The translations under genes and the position numbers were made by a program. 46,807 bases of DNA from a virus. The stretch lies in the IMG/VR virus record IMGVR_UViG_3300015262_000016, positions 1 to 46,807 of that record. One strand, given 5' to 3'. Below the pieces are notes generated by a model that saw only the letters and a list, made by a program, of their open reading frames with translations, searched no databases and was not told the DNA's origin. Below are positions 15,881-24,091 of this stretch, piece after piece (within the stretch, counting starts at the first letter, position 1; the number at the start of each line of letters is the position of its first letter).

Positions 15881-17207
15881 CGGCCGTAGCGGCTTCCTCC
15901 TCTGGCGGTTGTTCTTCTGGATCGGTGGGTTTGTCGGTCGGTCGCGCGGTCTCGTCGGGCGGCTTGCGCCCTGCGAGAGCGGAAAGAGCGTAGTTCTGTT
16001 GCTGCATGTATGGCGTATCGCCGCCTTCCTTCGGCGCGAGACCCTGCCGTGCGCGTGCCTCGTTCGGGGCCATGATCCCCGCACCTACCGATTGCGCGTT
16101 GGCCGAGAGCATTGCGGCTTCGTCCATTCGCATAAGGCCGGACGTATCAAACTTGAATCCGACTGTATCCGGGACACCGAATGCGTCGTCTAGCAGTAGC
16201 TCGATAGCCTCAAGATAGGCTTGCAGACAGTCGGAGTAGTACATTGCCTCGTAGATGGCTGAACTATTCGCGGTACGCGATCCGGTATCCAAGCCGATCT
16301 TATGGCCGGGTACGTGAAAGCAGCGGGCGACATCCTGTGCAGTCCATTGGAGGTGTTCGACGGTTTGCGCATCGGAACCCGTCATCGTCATGGGGTTGTA
16401 CACAAGGCCGTCACCGGCAACCAGCGTGCCGCCTGCACCCATACCGCTGTACTCGTCCATCTGCTTCTTAAGCCGCTGGGCGGTCGGTTCCGAGATTGCA
16501 CCCGGAGCGGACAGCACGCCGGAAGGACGGGCCGCATTGGAGAAGAACGCGGCGGAGTTGTTCGTGATGCTGCTAGCGAGAACGGCAGACCCGGCGCACG
16601 CCGCAATCGGCGTCATGCCGACAAGCGGATGCCACGACGTAATACCCCGATCATGGATGATGTCTCGCGCGGGAACCACGAACGTCTCCAGCGGCGTGAC
16701 CATAAGCGGGGACATCGTGACCTGATAGAAGATCGACCCGTCAGGCGCAACGAGCGGAACAACGTACTTGGGGTTTAGTACGTCCATTGAGACGATGCCG
16801 CCCATGCTGTTTCGATTGAGCAGAACGTAGGTATTGCCATACGTCAGCTTGCTTGCGAGCCACGCTTTAACGAACTGCTGCCGCGTTTGATAGTGGTTCG
16901 GTTTGCGTAGTACGGTCGTGAAGCGCGGTGCGCTGGATTCGAGCCATACGCCGTCCGTCAACTTGACGTACTTGATACGCAACTTCGAAACATCCGACGA
17001 GATGAGGTCCACACACGCGAACACGGCCGAGCTAGCCAACATTCCGTCGCGAGTGTTGAGAGCCTGGTTCTTTTGCCATGCGCCAGGGTACGGCTCACGG
17101 ATGAACCCATTAGAACCGGGCGCACCGATTGCCGATGCACCAACAGACGCGGCGGGACGCTTCTTGAACTTGAGCGCCTTGGTTACGTCCCAGCCGAATA
17201 CCCTCAT
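15873..17207 (-). CDS. Portal protein (HK97 family)
   Basis: A 444-residue portal, the dodecameric ring for DNA packaging and ejection. Characteristic are SAVFACVDLISSDVSKL, VLRKPNHYQTRQQFVKAWLA, GNTYVLLNRN, ITSWHPLVGMTPI and VEHLQWTAQDVARCFHVPGH. The C-terminal tail is proline- and acid-rich. Its position downstream of the capsid gene differs from the usual TerL-portal-protease-capsid order. Translation is coupled to the small upstream frame by ATGA. Confidence 0.95.
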   Translation of the reverse strand: MRVFGWDVTKALKFKKRPAASVGASAIGAPGSNGFIREPYPGAWQKNQALNTRDGMLASSAVFACVDLISSDVSKLRIKYVKLTDGVWLESSAPRFTTVLRKPNHYQTRQQFVKAWLASKLTYGNTYVLLNRNSMGGIVSMDVLNPKYVVPLVAPDGSIFYQVTMSPLMVTPLETFVVPARDIIHDRGITSWHPLVGMTPIAACAGSAVLASSITNNSAAFFSNAARPSGVLSAPGAISEPTAQRLKKQMDEYSGMGAGGTLVAGDGLVYNPMTMTGSDAQTVEHLQWTAQDVARCFHVPGHKIGLDTGSRTANSSAIYEAMYYSDCLQAYLEAIELLLDDAFGVPDTVGFKFDTSGLMRMDEAAMLSANAQSVGAGIMAPNEARARQGLAPKEGGDTPYMQQQNYALSALAGRKPPDETARPTDKPTDPEEQPPEEEAATADE

Positions 17208-17374
17208 TCAGCGTCCTTGGACTTGGCGCGGCCGGGTTTAGGTGCGAGCTTCACCCAGCCGAGCGCAATCAGAAAATCTGCCTCCGGCTTCGGGATTGCT
17301 CGCTTTTCGCCTTCTTTGATAGAAGGGTGCAACGGCGCATCCCGGAGGGCCTGCACCGTGACGAATTGGGCCAT
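17204..17374 (-). CDS. Small protein between capsid and portal
   Basis: A 56-residue frame, MAQFVTVQALRDAPLHPSIK through EADFLIALGWVKLAPK to a basic end. It has a good ribosome site (GGAGGGCT) and its stop overlaps the portal ATG (ATGA), which supports translation. The sequence looks like small head-associated proteins of the 'recognition/decoration' kind, but no family can be named. Confidence 0.7.
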   Translation of the reverse strand: MAQFVTVQALRDAPLHPSIKEGEKRAIPKPEADFLIALGWVKLAPKPGRAKSKDAE

Positions 17375-17406
17375 AGCCCTCCGAGTTGGTAAGCGTTGAA
17401 CGGGAA

Positions 17407-17425
17407 GCCCCGCAGGCTGCGGGGC
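17407..17425 (-). terminator. Hairpin after capsid gene
   Basis: An 8-bp perfect stem (GCCCCGCA/TGCGGGGC) with a 3-base loop lies just after the major capsid stop on the late strand. There is no U tract, so it may attenuate transcription or protect the 3' end of a capsid mRNA rather than fully terminate. Confidence 0.5.
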
Positions 17426-17433
17426 AAGATGGA

Positions 17434-18768
17434 TTACGGCGTGACGGTCGAGCCGTAGGTAGCGCCCGTGATGACGTTCGCCGCGAGGTTGCGGCGCTTC
17501 TGCCAGTTGATGAACTGGCCGATGCGGACGGCGACCATGTTGTTCTGGAACATCGAGACCGGGGCCGTCGTGGCGTTTTCCGGATCGCTGTCCATGATGA
17601 TCGATGCCTCACGCGTAATATCGATCTGTGGGCCCGCATCTTCCGAGAGGTACACCTCGTCCGGAATCAGGAACACGATTTGATCGCCGGGGCAGTTGTT
17701 CGACGTGATGACCGGATAGTTTTCCAGCGTACCGCCATCCTTGCTGATGTCCGGGAAGTATTTCGCGCCCAGGGCGTTACGCATCGCGCCGATTGCTTGC
17801 GCACGGGCCGGCGACATGACCAGAAGTGCACGCGACAGGTCAAGGTTTGCTGCGATTGCCGGAGCGGTCAGGGTCTGGATGTCCGCGATGAGGTGCAGCG
17901 CCTCGTTGCCGCTCGCCTTCACGCCGCCTACACCGTTGAGCATGCCGGCCGGCGAGACGTTCGCGACGGCTGCGCCGTTCCCGATGAACGTACGGTCCAA
18001 ACCTTGCGCGGTTGCATTGAGCAAATCTGCCTGCACCAGCGCTTCTGCGGCCGGATTCGAAAAGCGGATGAGTTCGTCGGAGAACGCGGCAATAGCGTAG
18101 ACCTTGGCCCACGTCAGGAAGATGGCATTGAACTTTGCCGACGTGACCGGGACAGGCTTGGCTTCACCGACCCAACCGACCGTCGTACCGCCGTTCTGTC
18201 CCGCGATACGGACATTAAACGGAACCTTGCGGAGATTCAGCCGACCGAGGATGGTTTGCGGATACAGCAGTTCGATGAAATCGCCCGCGTACGTTTCCGG
18301 GTAAATCAGGTTGCCAGCCCATTCCGCTACCTGCGTTGAGCCTGCGGAGACGGCCGCTTTGACAATACCGTTGACCACGGCATCATCCTTGTAATGCTCC
18401 TCTGCGAGCATCTTTGCAACTGCGAGGTTGCCGTTAGCCTTCGCGAGGACCATTGCGGTACGCGTGAATGCCGAACCCTTCGGCGCATTGGTCTCGACCG
18501 ACACGGCGGACTTTGCAGTGACCTTGATATCGTTCTCTTGCTTCGGGACGGCGACCGCACGCGCGGCGAGCGACTTTTCCGTTTCCTTGAGCGCGTCCAG
18601 TTGCTTCTGGTCGGCCTTGAGAGCTTCGTTGATGCCGTCGATTTCTGCGAACTGTTCCGCAGTGAGGGCGACGCCTTCCGTTGCCGACTTAACGACCGTG
18701 GTGTCCCGCTTCTCCACTGCCGCCGCCATCTTATCTTGAAGTGCCTTGATTTGTTGTGCCAGAGTCAT
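17434..18768 (-). CDS. Major capsid protein (HK97 fold)
   Basis: 444 residues. The N-terminal about 100 residues are helical and charged (LAQQIKALQDKMAAAVEKRD), the delta/scaffold domain removed by the protease. The mature part shows SAGSTQVAEWAGNLIYPETY, GWVGEAKPVPVTSAKF, VYAIAAFSDELIRFSNPAAE and FINWQKRRNLAANVITGATY, all typical of HK97 capsids. The protease gene lies 9 bases upstream. Confidence 0.95.
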   Translation of the reverse strand: MTLAQQIKALQDKMAAAVEKRDTTVVKSATEGVALTAEQFAEIDGINEALKADQKQLDALKETEKSLAARAVAVPKQENDIKVTAKSAVSVETNAPKGSAFTRTAMVLAKANGNLAVAKMLAEEHYKDDAVVNGIVKAAVSAGSTQVAEWAGNLIYPETYAGDFIELLYPQTILGRLNLRKVPFNVRIAGQNGGTTVGWVGEAKPVPVTSAKFNAIFLTWAKVYAIAAFSDELIRFSNPAAEALVQADLLNATAQGLDRTFIGNGAAVANVSPAGMLNGVGGVKASGNEALHLIADIQTLTAPAIAANLDLSRALLVMSPARAQAIGAMRNALGAKYFPDISKDGGTLENYPVITSNNCPGDQIVFLIPDEVYLSEDAGPQIDITREASIIMDSDPENATTAPVSMFQNNMVAVRIGQFINWQKRRNLAANVITGATYGSTVTP

Positions 18769-18777
18769 ACGTAATCC

Positions 18778-19383
18778 TTAGTAAGTGGGGTAAAAAAAGG
18801 GCTTGAGTGCGGCCCGTGGCGCGGTTTCGATTGCTTTGGTGGTTGCCGCGTCGGTCGGCGGGTCTGCTTGATTGCCTTTGGCGTTACCCTCTGGCGTGGT
18901 CGGAGCGGTGTCCGGAATTTCTGAAAGGCTCTTGAACGCGGTAATGAGCGCTTCGGGATTGCACGGAATGGCAGTGAGCGATAGCTCGGAGATGTCCGCC
19001 TTCTTGTAGTGCATGCCCCCGTCGTCCTTGTAGGCGTACTCGGTAGGGCGGAAGCGAATAGAGACGCCTTTGATAAGGCCGCTCTTGACGCTGTGCCACG
19101 CCTCGTCGGTGCGGCGCTTCACCTCGCCTTCCTCGTCTACCTTCGGAATCTGCGCGCGGAATGGGAGACCCTTTGCGGTCGGCGTACCGAATTGAACGGT
19201 GCCTACCGGTTGGTCGATCTTGTGATTGAGGAGGAGGGGTGTTTCTTTCTGGAACGTGAGGCCCAGAGGCTCAACCACGTCGTTTACTCTGTCCGCTGTC
19301 GGCGTTGAGGCAATCCCCTCAAACACACGGGAGTCCTCATTTACTGACTTGATGACGACAGCGGAGAACAGCTTGTTGTCTAT
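18778..19383 (-). CDS. Prohead protease (S78), probable AUA start
   Basis: The enzyme cleaves the capsid delta domain during head maturation. The catalytic region shows His in LLLNHKIDQPVGTV and Ser in KGVSIRFRPTEY. Family N-termini align with the in-frame sequence DNKLFSAVVIKSVNEDSRVF upstream of the first GTG (19326). No ATG/GTG/TTG exists there; an ATA at 19383 lies 5 bases after GAGG, giving a 201-residue protein. CTG 19371 is an alternative, and GTG 19326 would give 182 residues lacking the conserved first strand. The C-terminal tail is low-complexity. Confidence 0.88.
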   Translation of the reverse strand: MDNKLFSAVVIKSVNEDSRVFEGIASTPTADRVNDVVEPLGLTFQKETPLLLNHKIDQPVGTVQFGTPTAKGLPFRAQIPKVDEEGEVKRRTDEAWHSVKSGLIKGVSIRFRPTEYAYKDDGGMHYKKADISELSLTAIPCNPEALITAFKSLSEIPDTAPTTPEGNAKGNQADPPTDAATTKAIETAPRAALKPFFYPTY

Positions 19384-19390
19384 TCAGACC

Positions 19391-20980
19391 TCACAGAACG
19401 AAGAATTGATAGGTGCGCTCCGGCTCGACATCACTTGCTGCGAGAACCGTTGCCCCAAATGCCATGCCCATAGCGACAAGACCATCGATACGGCCGGTTG
19501 CCTTTTGCTTGTCCAACTTCCGGTTCCCGGACGGGTCTCGGTTGACGATTGCGTTGGCGGCGCACATCGTTAGGACCGGCGTAGAGCCGTGTGCAATGCG
19601 ACCGTTGACGAGTTCCACCTCAAGCGCGTCAAGTGCCGGGGAGAAGTCCTTGAAGCCTTGCCCGTGTGGGACGAGGGGCAGCCGGCCGCCTTCCTTCGCG
19701 GATGTGTCCGCGTCTACGCCAATGTCGGAGAACTCCTTTTTGAGGAGGTCAATGCGCCACCGGTCGTAGGCGATGGAATGCAGGTTCAACCCGGTGCAGA
19801 TATCCGCGATGTCGCGGGCGACGTACTCGTAATCGACGGAGCGGCCGGGGGTGGTCCGAATGAACCCCTCACGCGCCCATACGTCGTACGGTGCGCGGTC
19901 TCGCTTGGCGCGATCCTTGATGCCCTCAGCGGGCGTCCAGAAATACGCATGCGTCTGCCACACGCCGTCCATACGCCCGATTAGGACGAGGGAGGTAAGG
20001 TCGGTGCGTGCCGAGAGGTCCAAGCCGCCGAATACCTGCGTACCGGGTTCGAATTCCATCGGCTGCGCGCCGCACGACTTCCACACATCCCGTGAGATGA
20101 ACGGAGCCACCGTAGACACACGCTGATTGAGAATCAGGTTGCGGAACGTGTTTTCCACGGACGGCATGCGGACGGCTTGTTTTGCCTGCTCCTCTACGTC
20201 CTTCTCGGAGCGGAACACGCCAAGAGCCGGGTTTGCTGCTTTCCATGCTTCCCGGTCCAGTAGCTCTGCATCCTGATGCGCCGCGTATAGGCGACATACG
20301 ATGTGCGGGTCGTTGCTTTTCAGCGCGTCATCGATCCAGACCGAGAGCAAATCCGCGTCATTCGCGGCTTGTGTGCTGATCGCGACTAGGAGAGGTTCCG
20401 CGTGTGCGCCTTGGGAGGTCGTAACAGCGTCGATAAAGTCGTCTTGCGGGCCCCGAATCTGGCCGATCTCGTCCAGAATCGCAAGAACCGGGGATAGACC
20501 GTGAGTCGTCTTAGCCTCTGCGGACAGGGCCTTGTATTCGACGTTAAGCGGCAGACCGACGAGCTTCTTAGCCGACGGATTGATTCGGACGAGTGGGGCA
20601 ATCTCGGGCGAAAGTTGGACCATCTTGGCCGCGAGGTTGAACACCAGGGCGGCTTGGTCACGGGACATCGCCCCGGAGACAATCTGACTGTTGAGCTTTG
20701 CCTCTGGCCCAATCAGGTGAGCGAGGAGGATGCAGGCGATAACCGCGCTCTTGCCGTTCTTACGGGCAATGCTGAGGTAGGCGCGGCGCGTGCCGTGCGG
20801 GTTATCGTAGATCGAGAGGATGAACTCTCGTTGGAACTCCTCGAAGCGGATCGGCTGGCCGACAAGAGCGCCCTCCGGTACGCGGAGGTAACGTTCACAG
20901 AACGCAATTACGCGCTCGCCGCGAGTCTGGCGGATTGTCTGCTTGAGTGGGCCGGGGCTTACTGGATCGCGGACTCTCAA
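19391..20980 (-). CDS. terL: Terminase large subunit
   Basis: The 529-residue packaging motor and nuclease. The ATPase domain has Walker A SIARKNGKSAV (residues 70-80) and Walker B LAILDEIGQI. The C-terminal RNase H-like nuclease begins FGGLDLSARTDLTSLVLI. The family is the HK97/Terminase_1 type. The start overlaps TerS by 4 bases; the stop is only 7 bases before the protease start. Confidence 0.96.
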   Translation of the reverse strand: MRVRDPVSPGPLKQTIRQTRGERVIAFCERYLRVPEGALVGQPIRFEEFQREFILSIYDNPHGTRRAYLSIARKNGKSAVIACILLAHLIGPEAKLNSQIVSGAMSRDQAALVFNLAAKMVQLSPEIAPLVRINPSAKKLVGLPLNVEYKALSAEAKTTHGLSPVLAILDEIGQIRGPQDDFIDAVTTSQGAHAEPLLVAISTQAANDADLLSVWIDDALKSNDPHIVCRLYAAHQDAELLDREAWKAANPALGVFRSEKDVEEQAKQAVRMPSVENTFRNLILNQRVSTVAPFISRDVWKSCGAQPMEFEPGTQVFGGLDLSARTDLTSLVLIGRMDGVWQTHAYFWTPAEGIKDRAKRDRAPYDVWAREGFIRTTPGRSVDYEYVARDIADICTGLNLHSIAYDRWRIDLLKKEFSDIGVDADTSAKEGGRLPLVPHGQGFKDFSPALDALEVELVNGRIAHGSTPVLTMCAANAIVNRDPSGNRKLDKQKATGRIDGLVAMGMAFGATVLAASDVEPERTYQFFVL

Positions 20981-21450
20981 TGCGTCAGACCGGGGATTAG
21001 CCCGTCGTCTGCTTGGGATGCGTTGTGGATGGCCCCGCGTGCCGCTTGTTCTGCGCCGAGCTTCTTACCGGCGTCTTGGCTGCGGCCTACGGTCGCCTCT
21101 GCGTGGACGTGGAGCGCGCGAGAAAGAGCGACTGCGCGGCGGGTAAGCGTCTCAAGCAACGTATGCTTTGGGTTCACTACGGGAGTGCCGCGAGCGTTTG
21201 TCAGTACGTCCCCCTCACTCTCGAGTGCGAGACCAAGGCGGGAGATATCGGCTTGAGTGCGGGCCAGATTTGCCGCAAGGGCTAAATCGGCGTTGTTCCA
21301 GGTCGTAGCCGCTCGGGCCTGTACGATCGCATCCCAGTAGGGCCAATCGTCATCACGTAAGCGGATATGGTCAGGCGGCTTCATCGGGCCGGATGCTGCA
21401 GCTTGGGTAGCAGCTACAGCGGTTGTAGTGCTATCAGAGCGAGTTCTCAA
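20977..21450 (-). CDS. terS: Terminase small subunit
   Basis: About 157 residues if started at TTG 21450 (LRTRSDSTTTAVAATQ); the start is uncertain because no clear ribosome site is seen and ATG 21384 (MKPPDHIRLRDDDWPYWDAI) is a shorter alternative. The body NADLALAANLARTQADISRL, TNARGTPVVNPKHTLLETLT is characteristic of P27-like small terminases, which bind the packaging site. It is the first packaging gene of the leftward late operon. Confidence 0.85.
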   Translation of the reverse strand: MRTRSDSTTTAVAATQAAASGPMKPPDHIRLRDDDWPYWDAIVQARAATTWNNADLALAANLARTQADISRLGLALESEGDVLTNARGTPVVNPKHTLLETLTRRAVALSRALHVHAEATVGRSQDAGKKLGAEQAARGAIHNASQADDGLIPGLTH

Positions 21451-21539
21451 TACGTGTAAGGATTTGGGCCTGTTGTGGATTGATATTGGCGTGGTGTAGT
21501 ATTTTCTGGCCCACGCGGCAATAACAACGGGGTTAGACA

Positions 21540-21980
21540 ATGAAAATACAAGAGAAAGACTTTTATCACGGCGCGGCATTGACTCAGATCACAGAGCATG
21601 AGTCGTTTAAGGCGCTGAACACGGCTAACATGGGTAACTACGGGCACTATCTGGTTAACACCGATACCCATGTATTCGTTAAGTATCGAACGGGCGCCGC
21701 TCCTTCGTGGAACCACGTTTTTTCGGTAGGCGAGTTGATGGCGCTTCGCAAATTGCGTAAGAAAACTGAAAATGTCTGGCTGGCATTGGTATGCGGGGAC
21801 GTGACTGTGTGCCTCCTCGATAACCAGCAAATCGATACGCTCCTGGACTTGGATAATGAGGAACAGCAACGTATCAAGGTCGACGTCCCCAACGGCGGAA
21901 GCTGCCGGGTTAGCGGGAGCGCCGGAGACTTGAAGCGAGTTGTGAGGCACAACGATTTCCCGGCCCGCCTTTTCGAATAA
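21540..21980 (+). CDS. Conserved hypothetical protein (moron)
   Basis: A 146-residue protein on the strand opposite to the surrounding late genes. MKIQEKDFYHGAALTQITEH, GHYLVNTDTHVFVKY and WLALVCGDVTVCLLD suggest a compact alpha/beta protein; I cannot assign a family. No signal or transmembrane segment. It has a possible own promoter (TTGTGG, 18 bp, TAGTAT just upstream) and a strong terminator at 22058-22102, the classical moron design. Its location between TerS and the HNH remnant suggests a lysogenic-conversion or defence role, an inference only. Confidence 0.75.
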   Translation: MKIQEKDFYHGAALTQITEHESFKALNTANMGNYGHYLVNTDTHVFVKYRTGAAPSWNHVFSVGELMALRKLRKKTENVWLALVCGDVTVCLLDNQQIDTLLDLDNEEQQRIKVDVPNGGSCRVSGSAGDLKRVVRHNDFPARLFE

Positions 21981-22057
21981 ACGCCGGGGGCCGGTATTGG
22001 GCTACGCGTACGCGTGGGCGCGCACAACGCCTCTCCGGTCCCGCGTTTGTACGAGAT

Positions 22058-22102
22058 TTCCGCCGATCCGTCAGAGCTAGGGCGCTATCGGCGGAATTTT
22101 TT
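22058..22102 (+). terminator. Rho-independent terminator
   Basis: A 10-bp perfect stem (TTCCGCCGAT/ATCGGCGGAA) with a 19-base loop and a T6 run ends the plus-strand moron transcript. It keeps that transcript from running into the HNH/TM2/repressor region. Confidence 0.85.
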
Positions 22103-22403
22103 GCAGTTAGCGATATTTCGACACTGACCCGCCGGTGTCGGCTAAAATCGAGGGTGCAAATCCACATACCCCCGCCTAGCACACATCGAAGTACTCGTCA
22201 ATAGAAAAATCGTTGTATTTTCGCAACTTTCTTCGTTTTCATTCATTTTGCTAATGAGAATCAGTCGCATTTAATTGCGACTTGTTCTAAAGGCAGTCTT
22301 TCAATTACTCACAAGTCAAATCACTGTGACTACGCTGAGATAGCCACAAACATACATAGATTGAAATAACCACTAGGGTTAAGTGCCGGATACTGTATAG
22401 GAC
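22103..22403 (+). other. AT-rich gene-free stretch
   Basis: About 300 bases without a supportable gene on either strand, clearly richer in A+T than the rest of the phage. It contains two inverted repeats: CGACAC/GTGTCG around 22117-22139 and GTCGCA/TGCGAC around 22271-22288 (perfect 6-bp arms). The composition matches the neighbouring HNH remnant, suggesting one imported segment. A packaging site could lie here, but nothing directly shows it. Confidence 0.6.
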
Positions 22404-22703
22404 TTAAGTATTCCAATGATGGGAGCTATCCACTGGCAATCCATCTACTGAGCTACCAGACTTAATGACATAACGCCTATCTGTAGCTGTTTTCTTCTTA
22501 TGGCAGTCTATGCAGAGCAATTGCATATTCGCATCATCATTAGTTCCACCATCCTCTAAAGAGATGACGTGATCTACTTCGCCTATGCGTACTGCTATTC
22601 CGCATCTCTGGCAAATATAGTTATCCCTAAGCCTAATGCGTCTGCGTTGATTAACGCCTGCTTCGCCTCTAAGGCGAGAACTCTTAGTGATCTTCTGGAT
22701 AGC
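22404..22703 (-). pseudogene. HNH endonuclease, apparently start-less/frameshifted
   Basis: This open frame of 99 codons reads RLRGEAGVNQRRRIRLRDNY, CQRCG, EVDHVISLEDGGTND and MQLLCIDCHKKKTAT, a complete HNH core with zinc cysteines (CxxC twice) and the DH-N-H residues. Before the motif there is no ATG, GTG or TTG. A TGA closes the frame at 22704-22706; the only upstream start (ATG 22804) is in a frame offset by one base. A tandem TCGCT/CGCT repeat at about 22711-22735 sits at the break. HNH genes of this type normally lie upstream of TerS and aid packaging. It is either decayed or expressed by an unusual route. Confidence 0.75.
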
Positions 22704-22906
22704 TCAATCTCCTCGCTCGCTTCGCTCGCTCGGATAGAACTACCGTGCGTATTCGTGGGATGAACAGGGTTCGCCTTGCACGTACCTGGGGCATCATCGG
22801 GCATGCCTACCCATCGGGTGAGGTTCGTCCTCTCCTAAGCTGTGGGGTATTTTATATCGTGAAATGACGCGGGCTACACCCTTGCTCCGCCTGTGTTTCC
22901 GCGAGT

Positions 22907-23293
22907 CTATGCGAACGCTTTACCTGATGCGTCGGCCTTGACGACACAGAGACTAACGAGAGTCCAAATCCAATTGATCGTACCGACAATGAGGAAGAAC
23001 TTCGAATAGAATCCGGTTGTCGCGTCCAAGAGAAAGACTAGAATAAACAGGATTAACTTTGCTGCGCCTTGACCGTTATATCCGGCGTAGAAGTCGTGAA
23101 ATCCCATTGAGCCAAATAGCAAGCCGAGGATAATGTAGGTTCCTCTGGATTTTGCTACTGAGACGACTTGCGGAATGCTGGTCGTATTCTCGTTTTTATT
23201 GTCGGTCGGTGCGATTGGGTAGCCGCAAGACGGGCAAGCCTTAGCCTGATCCGATACGGAGGTCTTGCACTCCGGGCAATTGATTAGCGCCAT
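22907..23293 (-). CDS. Zinc-ribbon/TM2-domain membrane protein
   Basis: 128 residues. The N-terminal zinc ribbon (CPECKTSVSDQAKACPSCGY) is followed by a polar linker and a TM2 domain with hydrophobic helices (YIILGLLFGSMGFHDFYAG, LILFILVFLLDATTGFYS, FFLIVGTINWIWTLVSL). It lies beside the repressor in the same orientation, so it is probably expressed in the lysogen. A role in superinfection exclusion or other lysogenic conversion is inference from position only. Confidence 0.85.
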   Translation of the reverse strand: MALINCPECKTSVSDQAKACPSCGYPIAPTDNKNENTTSIPQVVSVAKSRGTYIILGLLFGSMGFHDFYAGYNGQGAAKLILFILVFLLDATTGFYSKFFLIVGTINWIWTLVSLCVVKADASGKAFA

Positions 23294-23344
23294 GATTTCC
23301 CCGTAGAAATAGCCAGGGGACGTTACATGGCGCTTACATCGTTG

Positions 23345-24058
23345 TCAAATCGTCCGGCTGTACCAAACAGGAACTCCGGCAATCTCAACGCCGGACCCTT
23401 CCTCTAACGACGTCTCGAAGGATGGGTAGCGGGGATTGTCGGGCATAACCCGAATGATGTTGTTCGGAAGCACTTGCACGCGCCGGACCACCATCGCTTC
23501 ATTGATGTACAGGGCGTAGAGACCATCCTTAACCGGGCCCTGCGGATTCATGTTGACTAGGATGTTGTCAGCTCGGTTGAACGTGCCTTCCATTACGTCA
23601 TCGTCAACACGCAGCACGATCAATTCCTCTGGGTTCGCCTGGAGGTACTTCTCGACCCAGTAGCGGCGGAACGCCATCGTTACTTGCTCCGGCGAGCCGT
23701 TACGCGGGTAGCGCGGGATGTATACGAACTCGTCGGCGGCACCCAACGTTTGGCCGGTTGTACCGACGTCAGCAGTCGCACCAGGGTGCAATAAGTCCTC
23801 ACCCAGCAGCCAGCCGATAGGCTTGCCGGTTTCATCGCGGAACTTCCGCAGTGTCTCTAGGCCCGGAATCTTCTGCCCGCTCACCATGTTGTATAGCGTC
23901 TGGCGGGGGAAGCCGTGAGATTTGCCCCATCCGTACAAGTCCTCCGTACCGATCGCCTGCCGCAGTCGTGCAAAGAACACCTCAAACTCAGCGAGCGAAT
24001 CTACCGGATTTGGAGCACTTTCCTTAACTTGGTTGGAATCTGCTGATTCGTTGTACAT
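23345..24058 (-). CDS. CI-like repressor (HTH + S24-like domain)
   Basis: A 237-residue repressor. An N-terminal helix-turn-helix (about residues 39-72: WGKSHGFPRQTLYNMVSGQK) precedes an S24/LexA-like C-terminal domain (about 110-237). At the catalytic serine position of the family (GDSMEPT) the sequence reads DDVMEGT, so Ser is Val155. The catalytic lysine (VKR) is Arg192 in MVVRRVQV. The protein should therefore not self-cleave by the usual mechanism. It is transcribed leftward from an operator-rich region with TACCGA repeats and should repress the rightward early operon. Confidence 0.9.
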   Translation of the reverse strand: MYNESADSNQVKESAPNPVDSLAEFEVFFARLRQAIGTEDLYGWGKSHGFPRQTLYNMVSGQKIPGLETLRKFRDETGKPIGWLLGEDLLHPGATADVGTTGQTLGAADEFVYIPRYPRNGSPEQVTMAFRRYWVEKYLQANPEELIVLRVDDDVMEGTFNRADNILVNMNPQGPVKDGLYALYINEAMVVRRVQVLPNNIIRVMPDNPRYPSFETSLEEGSGVEIAGVPVWYSRTI

Positions 24059-24091
24059 GGTCTGGCCCTTGCAAGCTGTTGATTCTACTGA

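Noticed and set aside
17386-18339. 317-codon plus-strand frame opposite the capsid gene
   Set aside because: Arg-rich antisense shadow of the major capsid protein, no ribosome site or domain.
22595-22804. 69-codon minus-strand frame upstream of the HNH core
   Set aside because: No domain by itself; it overlaps the HNH motif in another frame and may at best be the displaced N-terminus of that gene.
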